64,000 bases of DNA. Source: Anthoceros angustus (taxonomy: Eukaryota; Streptophyta; Anthocerotopsida; Anthocerotales; Anthocerotaceae). A program made the position numbers and the translations under genes. Shown here in pieces: positions 32,450 through 43,139 of this stretch (its first letter is position 1; every line of letters starts with the position of its first letter). The notes beneath the pieces are model-generated. The model was not told the DNA's origin, did not search any database, and saw only the letters and a list, made by a program, of their open reading frames with translations. Location of the stretch: assembly GCA_010909165.1 (NCBI GenBank), contig MU008202.1, forward strand, positions 124,001 through 188,000. The letters run 5' to 3'.

Positions 32450-33007
32450 CTATGCCAGAAACTTCTTCAACGCGGAGACATCCAGTGCAGGGAACTGCTC
32501 AACAATGCTCAGCACTGCAGAGCCCAGTTTCCTAGCAGCTTCTTGAGACGGTGCCTGTCATCCAATATCACCAATATCATCCAATATCCAATCCCATTGA
32601 CAGTTGCTACGCACAACATCCAATGTCGGAATTTACTTACTTCAATGTTCAATGGAAGAAGGGATCATGGAGGGACACTCTAAGCAAAAACCAGCCGCCG
32701 TACCCAGAAACGCGGACCTACGAACAGAACGAATGCTTCGAGTTCACCGAATCCGTGTGGTAACCACGAGTCTTAGTTTGTGCTCAACCTTAATTAGCAA
32801 ACAAAGGCTGGGAGTCAGCCATACCCCTTCATAATTCACAGCAGCCTTAGTGCTATCAGTCGATTGCGGTTTATCTCACGTCCATCTGAATCTATCGCAG
32901 CAGCCCTGGAAGAAATGCTTTTAATTATTCTTGTGCTTACACTCTAGAAACTCATCCCTACAGCAAGAATACAAAAGTCCGATTCAGCTTACCTGTCCAC
33001 ATCAGTG
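32450..33007 (-). pseudogene. Rearranged phosphoglucomutase-like fragment
   Basis: Three parts of the intact gene at 39416-42898 are recognisable. The last coding exon (32450-32554) is intact. The penultimate exon (32641-32717) is one base short. After a deletion junction near 32845 come pieces of the two exons around DTDVDR (32845-33006). The junction removes about 985 bp relative to the parent (39808 to 40793), with GCAGCC present on both sides. At 33006-33007 the sequence switches in mid-exon to ARABIDILLO copy 2 with a shared TG. It cannot make a protein and marks the breakpoint of the tandem duplication. Confidence 0.85.
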
Positions 33008-36000
33008 CGGCACAAAACCGGAGAACAAGTGAGCAGTTCCGAAGCATAGTAACAAACTTCCCCACCTCAGCTCTGCTGAATGTAAAAAGATCAGCTGTTA
33101 GCACAGTTCCTTGTACCATTCTGAATACAGAAGAACACCGCAGCAAGGAAGTCCATATAATACCTGCACCGCAGGTGGCCAGCCTCTGTTATGCGTGCTG
33201 AGTCGGCCACCTGGTGAAGGAGCGCAGGTGTCCAAGAAGAAGCAGCCAGGGCAAGAGAAGCCGTGTCGGAAAATGCCTGGACGAAAATTTCAATGTGCTT
33301 GAGAGCCATTTTCCTTGCTGCTTCGAGACCTCCATTTCGAGTGAATGCTTCACAGTGGGCACCAGCGGAGACCACTTCATCCATTCTGCTAAAACAAATC
33401 AGACATTAACACCCTCCACAGACACAAGATACACAACCTGAGACTCAGGACGACATTTCCTGAGTTTCCAATTCTGGAGGACGTGGAAACAATTGCCACG
33501 TCCTCCAAAACATGTCGTCCGCCAGAAACTGACTAAGCCAGACCGCGAAAAGCAACGAACCTTCCATCAAGACAATATGCCAGAGCAAGGGCCGCCATAA
33601 ACCGTGCCATTTTTGACCCAGAATTGGAACAAAGGTGGACTAACGCAGGTACACCATCTTCCTCCACATGCGCAAAGCATTCCCTGCGTTGAAGGCTAGA
33701 TTCCACAATGCACCAGCCGCGGTTTCATGAACATCCTGAAAGAGAGGAAGACCGAAACAGACGTTTCAGTCCAATCCTTGATCCCATCATTTCCAGTGTG
33801 GCTACAGTCACAAGATGATTCATTTGACCTCTGCAACAAACCTGTTGCCCTCATGGTGCAATATGGGATCTTACCTCAGAATCTGACCGTGCCAGGGCAA
33901 TAAGAGGTGCCACGCCACCTTCCCGTCCAATTGCAATGCTGAAAACCCAGAAAATTCATTGTTTCACCAGATGCAGGCATGTCCTCGTCAACATGAAAGC
34001 TTTCAGGAACCTACAAGGGCTTGAGAGAAGGCCAAGCATGATGCAAGCTCGGACAAAAGGGTCATTCAATCTCACCTGTTGGCTTCAGATACTGAGAGAC
34101 CCCAAAGAGCTCCTGCTGCCCTCTCTTGCAATCCCTGAGAGCCATTACTACAGCTTTGAGCCAAAGCCACCTGTACCAACCAAGACAACCTTCACATTTT
34201 AGTTGATCTTAACACAGGGGTTCCACAGCACAGCGACAGAGTCTGAACAAAGGACTTCACTTTGACTACACTGGCTACTAGCACTTCATATGGACATTAC
34301 CAATGCTTCCACTCCCCAGCAGCCGCAATTGCCTCACGGTTTCTGTCGTCAAAGAAAGATTCCACAGAGCTCCTGCAGCCTCCTGCCTGCAATCCACATA
34401 AAAGCGGCGGAAGAGAGAATCAGTGTCTACATGGACAATATCAACTGAAGCGATTGCCAGTCATTCAAAACTCCCTCACGGCCACTTACCGGACACCTTC
34501 ATGATGTGAGCAGGTAAGCTGCACAAGTGCATCAAGAGCCCCGTCCTCCCGGCCTACAGCAGCATTATTTCCGTTACTGTCACCATGTGCTGCTAGATTA
34601 GCTAGTGCACGAGCTGCCTGTGTTCAATAATAACAAGTCTCTGTCAGCCCAAGTGTGCAAATGAAATCTGAGGCATTGCACAGACACCACTACCTATCAA
34701 GGATGATTGTAGCTTGGATTGGCACAATGACTTTACCTGTTCTTGGACACCTTCATTCTTGCAAAATCGAGCAAGCATTACAAGTGCATGAACACCACCA
34801 GCCATAGCTACTTCCATGCTGCATTTATCATCTGCAGCAAGATTCATAAAAGCTCCAGCAGCACGTTCCTGAGATAGGAACAACTGTGCTTAGTTCCTAC
34901 TCCAACGAACTTCCAACTGCACCCTTGGGAAGAAAAGGCAAAAAGAAAGAGTACCAAGACTCCCTCCCGCCTGATGGCCACTTGAAAGCTAAGTCCACCA
35001 AAGCCTCGATAGCACCAGCCTCCGCTATGGCACCCTGAATTACATATGTGCATACATGAGACAAACATGAGAATCAGATAGACGCCAACATACGAGCATC
35101 TAGGGAGCTCTTTTCAAAGGTATCCACCTCGATAATTACCTTATGCTCATCACCAACCGAAAGATTCCAAAGACCACCTGCAGCCTCCTCAGCTACCCAG
35201 CGATTGGGTGACCTGGCTAAGGCTGCTAATATACTGATGCCTCCCTCCATTGCAACTGTCTTAGCCACTTCTGTGTTTACCGATAGGTTTGCTAGCGCCT
35301 GCAAGGAGCAAACGTATAAGAGAGGAATGCAAGACATCCAAGACATACAATGTTCCAGGAGCTGTGTGTCGTGAACCAACAAAAAGTACAATACCTTGGC
35401 TGCTTCTGACTGCACACCCTCACGGCTGGACTTGGCAAGGTTGAGAAGATAAGCGATGCCACCACCATTCATCACAGCTTCAGCTCTGTTCGGGTCAACT
35501 GTTGCATTTTCATCATCAATAACAACAAATGTGGCAAGCGCAGTTGCACCCCTTTCCTGCACTTCCTCCTGAGAGCTTTTCACAAGACTAAGCATCACAG
35601 CAGTGCCTTGCTTAAGCCAAAAGCTGTCCAGTCCTGGGAGATTACTTTCTGCTATCCGCAATAAAGCATGAGACAACACCCACTCAATCCAGTCGCTCAG
35701 CTCCAGATTTTTCTAGTCTTGCAAGCTCATGCTTTTCGACTTTCTCCAATCCAGAAAAGGGTTTTTCCTCTTCACACCGCACACAGTCCTGCCGGATGCC
35801 TGGGATAGAGACTCAAACGAGAGTGAGGCCAGGCCCTTGACAAGATCCGTAAACCGGGCCAGCAGGATCTTGGTGCGAGAATTATAGGACACGTTGTCGC
35901 TGCCGTCCTCAAGCAGGGGACAATTAAGAGCGCAGAGGACCTTCAATTGCGGCGCTGCCAGAAACGCGGACGCAGCCGAGGGTGTAATCTCCGTCCGCGA

Positions 36001-36807
36001 CACATCCACAGCCACCAGATTAGGCAGCTGCTTCGCCCAGAGCTGTGCTGCGCTGGCCCATGAGATGCTTCTGGATCCCGCCACGGACAACAACCGCAGA
36101 CTGGTGGCGGTCCCCAGGGCACCCTCGTGGACTGAGCTGCAGTCAAGGAGACCCAATTCGCTGAGGTCCGGGCACCCCTTCACCAGCGCCCCAATGGCCT
36201 CGGCGTCGACCTCCCTCACACCCGACAGGCGCAGCCGCTTCAACTTGGGGCAGCACAGGGCCACCACCTTGATCGCGTCGCTGGTGATTCTCTCGCAGTC
36301 CGGCCCAAGCTGCAGGCTTTCCAGCGCGTCGTGCTTGGCAGCCAGCCACGAGAGGTGGGCATCCGACAGGTCCCTGTATGCGTCCCCGCACAGTTCCCGT
36401 AACTCTCTGGCCTGCAGCGAGACCATGACCCCGGTTGTCCCCGGAACCTCAGCCGCTCCAACTTGGCACATCTCCCAGAAAGAGCCGACGCCATAGCCAT
36501 ATCCAGCGAATGCGCACGGAGATCCAGCGACGTCCACAGACACGGGGACGATGCCAACCGCCTCCATGCCCGGCACACCGACGCCAAACTGGACCTGTCT
36601 CTGTAATTTAGTAAACCGAATAATTGAATGAGCGCATCATCGGGCAGGCTGGTCCACTCCGCGTCGTATTGCCCTCCCACGCACACAATTTCCTCCTCCT
36701 CCTCCTGCGCAGCTTCACACCGCCTCCAGCGGCCTCTCGGGAGCCCTCTTGCTGGCCGTCGGCTTCACCGATATTTTGATTGCCTTCCGGCGCACTCTGC
36801 GAATCAT
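33007..36807 (-). pseudogene. ARABIDILLO: ARABIDILLO copy 2, 3'-truncated and frameshifted
   Basis: The copy is nearly identical to 8550-12356. Exons, by splice sites and family similarity, are 35395-36807, 35140-35298, 34955-35034, 34737-34868, 34490-34617, then exons near 34297-34388, 34100, 33882-33943, 33560-33738 and 33173-33388. A truncated exon ends at 33007 after VLRFCAA, where phosphoglucomutase sequence begins; the terminal exon is absent. Exon 1 has a 2-base loss near 36715 giving an early stop, a 4-base loss near 36437, and a CAG-to-TAG change near 35715. A one-base loss near 33676 breaks the segment after NALRM. Exon 3 (80 instead of 81 bases) and exon 6 carry the same one-base losses as copy 1. 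F-box and armadillo motifs are otherwise conserved. A functional product is very unlikely. Confidence 0.87.
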
Positions 36808-37016
36808 GGCTCCCGCCTGGCAGCTGCCACACTGAAGTGTTACATAACTTGACCTAGCTCTGCTTGGCCGAGTGAGCAGAAACAAGCAAGCAAAAAGAGA
36901 GCTGTTGCAGCTCAAGGCGATGCAATTTTGGCATACTGCACGGGGAAATGAAGCTCGTGGGGACGTAAGTGGCTTGGCGACCTTGATCGTGTGCCGACCT
37001 CGGTCTCCCGCGCAGC
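36808..37016. promoter_or_regulatory. Compact divergent promoter between ARABIDILLO copy 2 and SLY1
   Basis: Only 209 bp separate the two start codons. In copy 1 homology ends at 12382, about 26 bp upstream of the ARABIDILLO ATG, so copy 1 has lost this shared promoter. No clear TATA box is seen; bidirectional use is inference from the arrangement. Confidence 0.5.
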
Positions 37017-39016
37017 ATGGCCTTCTCTCTCCGGCAAAAGCAATTAGGTGAGCTGCTGCATCTTGGATGTGTGGGTGGATCCGGCGTGTCTTGGAAGATC
37101 TGTGGAGTCGGGTTTGACGTGGCCGCTGTTGCCTGTTTGCAGACGCTGTGATCCGCATGCTCAACCTGAATCACCCGGTTCAGAGCGGGGGTACTGCCGA
37201 CGAGGAGATCTACAAAGTGCTAGTCTTAGATCCTTTGACCCGGGCTATATTGTCACCGCTGATCCGCGTGAATGATCTTCGCAAACATGGAGTCACGCTG
37301 TATATGATGATCGACAATGAGCGGCAAAACATCCCTGACGTGCCGGCCATCTACTTTGTTCAGCCGAGTGTGAAAAATGTGGACAAGATTGCACTTGATG
37401 CTGCTCGAGGAGTGTATGAAAGTTTCCACCTCAATTTCACCTCCTACCTTCCCAGGCCACTGTTGGAGAGACTTGCTGGAGAAACTCTGAAGACTGAGAG
37501 CCTGCATCGGATATCAAAGGTTTTTGATCAGTATCTTGAGTTTGTGACTCTTGACCATCGATTGTTTTCACTTGCACAGCCACAAACGTATCTGCAGTTG
37601 AACGATCCAGCTGCTCAGGATAAGGATGTGGAGGCAGTGGTTGAAGGCATCGTTAGTGGTCTCTTCTCGGTGCTGGCGACCCTTGGTGTGGTTCCTATTA
37701 TCCGGTGTGCCAGAGGAGGGGCAGCTGAGATGGTTGCTTCTCTTTTGAATTCGCGGCTGAGGGACCACTTGGTGTCTAAGAACAATCTTTTCACAGAAGC
37801 AGGGCACTTTGGGAGCTCTTTTCAGCGTCCTCTATTGTGTCTGTTCGATAGAAACTTTGAGCTCTCTGTGGCTGTGCAACACTCGTTCAGTTACAGACCT
37901 TTGGTTCATGATGTATTGGGTCTGAAGCTGAACAAGGTCACAGTGCAAAGCTCTGAGGCATCTGGGCCTCTTGTAAAGGGAAAAGGTGCCGGTACCTCGT
38001 ATGAGTTGGATGATTCAGACAGTTTTTGGGTAGCAAATGGGTCTGCTCTTTTCCCTAAGGTGGCTGAGGAAGTAGAGGCCCAGCTGAACAGATATAAGCA
38101 GGATGTGGAAGAGGTTAACAGGCGAACAGGTGGGGGCAAAGATCACTTTGATGAGCACCAGCTGCTTGGAAACACAGCAAGTCTGATGAATGCTGTCAAC
38201 TCGCTACCAGAGCTGACGGAACGGAAGAAGATGATAGATAAGCACACAAATATTGCCACTGCTCTCCTTGGAGAAATCAAGTCAAGATCATTGGACAGTT
38301 TCTTTGCTACAGAGGAGGATATGCTATCTCGGGGCACAGTTGATAGAAACACGTTGATGCTAACTTTGAAAGGCAGGGGGACAAAAGAGGACAAACTCAG
38401 GTTGGCAATTGTGTATCTGCTCTCCATGGAAGCGACACCACCTGCAGACGTTGAAGCTATAGAGTCTGTTCTTCGGGAGGAGCAGATAGACGTCGCAGCT
38501 TTTGTTTACGTCAAGCGAATAAAGTCCTTGAATTTGAACCTTCCTCCTGCAAATGCAGCAAATGCTGCAAGTAAAGGAAATCTCCTGGATTGGGCTGACA
38601 AACTCTATGGGCAAACCCTTAGCTCAGTGGCGGCAGTAGCTGCTCAGGGAGTTAAGAATCTACTTGCAGGAGGGAGGCAGCTGGCTGTCCCAAGGGCCGT
38701 GGAGTCTCTGATGGATTCCAAATCTCCAGACACAGAGTCGTATTTGACTTTTGATCCTAGAAGCCCCAAGGGGGCAGCGGTAGGTGGTGGTCTATCCAAA
38801 GGGCCTTTCAAAGAAGCCATTGTGTTCATGATCGGTGGCGGTAACTATGTCGAGTATGGAAGCATCCAAGAATTTGCACAAAGACAACAGCCAGCTAAGA
38901 ACATCATATATGGGGCTACAGAGATTTTGACAGGAAAAGATTTTGTTGATCAGCTGACACAGCTAGGAAGTGGCATGAACCGAAATGCCAGTGCAAACCT
39001 TACAACCACAAATTAG
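37017..39016 (+). CDS. SLY1: SLY1-type Sec1/Munc18 protein (ER-Golgi SNARE regulator)
   Basis: Two exons, 37017-37047 and 37143-39016, joined across a 95-bp GTGAG..CAG intron in phase, encode 634 residues. The start MAFSLRQKQLDAVIRMLN matches plant SLY1. The Sec1/Munc18 domain fills the protein (DLRKHGVTLYMMID, VPAIYFVQP, SFQRPLLCLFDRNFELS, YRPLVHDVLGLKLN, LPELTERKKMIDKHTNIA, VFMIGGGNYVEYGS), and length equals the family norm. SLY1 binds syntaxin-5-type SNAREs and is needed for vesicle fusion between ER and Golgi. It is divergent to ARABIDILLO copy 2 (209 bp apart) and convergent with the phosphoglucomutase-like gene (stop codons 400 bp apart). It is intact, unlike the fragment at 31372, and is the only full copy in the window. 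Confidence 0.96.
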
Positions 39017-39415
39017 AATCCACCTCATTGGCGATGGACTGGAGGTCCCGTCGCAACTAGTTCACATCGTGTTTTTAGTTTCAGACATTTGTAGCTCTTT
39101 GAATCTGCATAGGTACATTGTTGCTCTAGGTTCGAGCATCAGAGCTTTTTTCTATCGATCAAAAGCCAAAGCAGCTTTGAGCCTTTACAGGTTCAATTCT
39201 CACATTCGCTTGGCGGGCTACCGTTTAAAGAGTTAGGCACTGGCTTAGGTTCCTTTCAATTGCTGCAACTGTGGACCTATGTCTGTGTGCTCTACAGAAG
39301 CAAACTTGCTGCTCTGCACAAGCAAAACTTGAAGCAAGATACTGGAATCTCCCGCAGTCTCCTGCTTTGTTCCATGACTGGTATATTCTGTCATCGCACG
39401 GAATGCACCAGCAGA

Positions 39416-42400
39416 CTATGCCAGAAACTTCTTCAACGCGGAGACATCCAGTGCAGGGAACTGCTCAACAATGCTCAGCACTGCAGAGCCCAGTTTCCTA
39501 GCAGCTTCTTGAGACGGTGCCTGTCATCCAATATCACACCTTCAATATCCAATCCCATTGAAAGTTGCTACGCACAACATCCAATGTCGGAATTTACTTA
39601 CTTCAATGTTCAATGGAAGAACGGGATCATGGAGGGACAATCTAAGCAAAAACCAGCCGCCGTACCCAGAAACGCGGACCTACGAACAGAACGAATGCTT
39701 TGAGTTCACCGAATCCGTGCGGTAACCACGAGTCTTGGTTTGTGCTCAACCTTAATTAGCAAACAAAGGCTGGGAGTCAGGCATACCCCTTCATAATTCA
39801 CAGCAGCCTTTTGCAGGTCCGGATCTGTTGGGAGCTTGGCCTCCAAAGCCTTCAGTACTTGCTCTCCGTACTCCCTGAAAGAGCTGTGATGCAATAGTAT
39901 ACATGTCGTTAGGGAATGCTGTCTAGCATGATAAGTTTGCTGAACGCAAGTTGGCGAGAACTGACCCAGATCCCAGATCAGGATGTTCCTGATTGATTTT
40001 GAATCTCAGTTCTTTAGTAACCTCCGCTTCTTCAAGCTCTCCAATCATATTGGTGAGCACTGCACTTCCCTTGCCTTCACCAGCAACTTTTGCAGCAGCA
40101 AGCTTGATAAGAAGTTTTACCTGCCACAATATTCCTGAGACTGAAGACCACTAACGAAGAAGACATGTTGCTCGCATATCTGGTGGACATATCAGACACA
40201 GCTTGAGGTAAGGCTACGGACACTGACCATTAGATATGCTCCATCATCAAGCCAATGATTTTCTTGTAGTGCACCATGCCCACTTGTCTCAATCGCAAGG
40301 TGGGTCTCTTCACCGCTACCATTCTGCATGTCAGCGGAATGGCATTACAGTGGAGCAGAGACGGTCACACACCGGCTATCAATAACATGTGACAGCCTAT
40401 AAAATCCCTTACCAGTCGAATGCCCTCATCAATGACATTCCTGTAACCTCTTTTGAATCGATGATGCTTTCCACCTGAGAAACAAGATAGATACAGTAAG
40501 AACCTGTTACAATATCCTTAGAGTACACAATGGAATCCAACGCGAGGATCAAGCAGGCTGGACATTCTACCATAATAGGGATGCAGGAAGATGAGCAGTA
40601 CCAAGCTTTTGCTCTATGAAAGCTGTCAACCCATCGGATGTGACACTGTCAGTCACAATGGTTGTTCCTGGATGCTACAGGCAGAAACCACAGTTAAAAG
40701 CAAATACAAAATGGTTCTCGATAGAACATAGGGGCTGGGTAACAGATACACTCCAGGCATGTGCCCTACCTGATCCAGAACTATTGCAGCCATTAGTGCT
40801 ATCAGTCGATTGCGGTTGATCTCACGTCCATCTGAATCTACCGCAGCAGCCCTGCAAGAAATGCTGTTAATTATTCTCGCACATACACTCTAGAAACTCA
40901 TCCCTACAGCCAGAATACAAAATTCCGATTCAGCTTACCTGTCCACATCAGTGTCAAAAATGATACCCAAATCTGCCTTCTGGTCAAGAACTGCTTTGGT
41001 AATAGCTGCCATAGCCTCCTTATCTTCCGGATTTGGTATGTGGTTGGGGAACATTCCTGAAGACAGCATCCCATTCCAGTTGTGGAAGCGTGAAGCAATT
41101 CCGTACTCTGAAGCGCAAGACATTGTAACAGCAGAGGCCACATCTCAAAAGTTTGCAAGTAGCTAACCAACCATCTGGCTCAAGAAACTGGCTTCCCACA
41201 GTCTTCACTCCTAACGGTTCCAAAACTTGTCCCTGCATACGTCGCATTGCCAACATTCATCTACAATTATTCAGGTTGGGGGTCTTGTACCAAAACCTGA
41301 AACTAAACTCTTGAGTGAGTTTTGTCGAAAAAGGAAGCTAAACTATGCCTTACTGCAAAAAAGCCACCAGCACCATTTCCTGCATCCACAACTATGTGAA
41401 AGCCTTCCAGCGGCTTCTCTGCACACAAGCAGGAAGGCAAACCATGCTTTAAGACTCAGCTCACGGCAAGGAGGATGGGCTGATAAACATTACAATAAGC
41501 TTCAAAACCGGTGCTTACCAACACCTCTTGCCCCTTGCCGAACTGCCTCAACAAGATCTCGAGAATACTGATCCATGTAGTTTACCCTCCTTGACACTTT
41601 TTCAGCAAGGGCAGCTGACTCCTTTATATTATCCTCTGATAGTTCAGCATATATCTTCGTTGCCCTCGACAAAATGTCACTTATGTCGCCCTTACCAAGC
41701 CCACCAGCGTTGGTAAAAAATTTAAGTCCATTCCGGTTGAAAGGGAGGTGACTGGCTGTAGATGCATAATACAGAAGTAAGCTACGCTAGCTCCATATGG
41801 CTGATGGACAGTGCTTCCAACCGACCAGACCTAACATGCTGACTTCCTTGAATGTTTGCATCAGCTTGCTACATGCTAGATACACGGAGCTTTAGTCCCA
41901 CCTGTAATCATGATTGATCCATCGACAGGGCATAACAGACTTGCACTGTCCGTTATGGTGCTGTTGAACATAGCTGGTGTAGATGCCAACCTGCCAGAGA
42001 ACGAACACCCTGAGGATCATGAGATCCATGTGTAGCCTACAAATTCGTCAGGACCAGCTCGGAACTTACCCATACAGCACAACATCCAACCCTGCCCTGG
42101 CAATACCTCGGGCTGCAGCTGCCTGCAGATGCGAAGTATATGTAAGGAACGCTTGAAAGACCTTCCAAGGTGGCCTTCAGAAATGTAACGAGGGCATGCA
42201 AATGAGATGGGAGTACCGAAAGAGAATCCGCTGATATCCGGGAGTCGTGCCCTACAGAAATTCTGTGACGTCTCGACCCATCAGCTTTCTTCTTGTCCAA
42301 GAGCCACCCTGCAAAACCAGCAGCTATAGCCTCTGCTGCAGGCTCTGTGAGATTGACAGGCTCCCCCTCCACACCGTCAACGGCAATCCCCCGAATATCA

Positions 42401-42898
42401 CTGTACAAACACAAGAACAAGGAGATAGCATGTGCTGAAAAGCCATCCGACAAGACCATTGGGCAAATTCAACATTCCACTTGAATAAGCAAAACAACGG
42501 TCTGCAAAGCCACGGACCTGCCGTTCTGAAGCTTCTTGAAATCGACCTTGTCCAGCATCTTGGCTTCACTGCCAGCCGAGACAGCAGCTGCTCGCAGAGC
42601 ACACACACGCTGTGAGCACCAAGCATCAATTACGAGCTCTGGATCACATGCAATTGGAAGCTGTGTGCAGGATCATCCTGTGGTAACCTGCGATAGTCAG
42701 TGCTCGCTTTCCTTGACGTTGAATTGGAGCGGACTTGTTTATTTGTTGCCAAGCAGATCTTTTGGCAGTCCAAAAGTCAGGTACATTCAGTCTGACGCTC
42801 ACTGACGGTGGCATTACCAAGTGCGCTCCTCTTCCATCGCTTTTCGAAGAGCAGCTTGCAATGTCTGAGTGCCATGCAAAGGCTGCACGAGAGCTCAT
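39416..42898 (-). CDS. Plastid phosphoglucomutase/phosphomannomutase-like protein, 17 exons
   Basis: Exons (high to low): 42803-42898, 42518-42609, 42217-42400, 42070-42122, 41902-41990, 41519-41755, 41354-41418, 41172-41232, 40939-41056, 40770-40851, 40602-40674, 40413-40474, 40228-40323, 39966-40120, 39787-39874, 39602-39679, 39416-39520. All phases agree, giving 577 residues. It matches the plant family of Arabidopsis At5g17530/At1g70820. Visible alpha-D-phosphohexomutase motifs are the phosphoserine loop TASHLPFN (about residue 173), the metal loop DTDVDR (about 326) and the sugar loop ETHLAIETSGHG (about 410). The Ser/Ala/Arg-rich N-terminus suggests a plastid transit peptide. The exact substrate in this clade is not certain. 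Exon 1 and its donor are the least sure. The gene is convergent with SLY1 and divergent from the PPR gene (241 bp). Confidence 0.93.
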
Positions 42899-43139
42899 GG
42901 CGGAAGGCGGAGCTCAGACGTGTCTACGCTTTCCTGGCAGAGCTAACGAGGAAGCCGATGTCTACACGTAGACATAGGCAAGTAAGGAAATACTATTACA
43001 TATGTAGAGAACGCGGGCAGGCAAATCATTGCCAGGGACTATCGGGACGCCCAAGTACGATGCCCGCGTGGTAATGCCTGCAGCAGAATGTCGATCTCTG
43101 CATTGCCATATTTGGCGTGCAGGTGCCCGTGAGGACTAG
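42899..43139. promoter_or_regulatory. Divergent promoter between the phosphomutase and PPR genes
   Basis: 241 bp separate the two start codons. No TATA box or recognisable operator is apparent. The layout mirrors the ARABIDILLO/SLY1 pair. Confidence 0.4.

Noticed and set aside
33007-33146. A functional ARABIDILLO-phosphomutase fusion gene
   Set aside because: The junction joins the two genes in mid-exon, the fused frame soon stops, and both partners are already broken.
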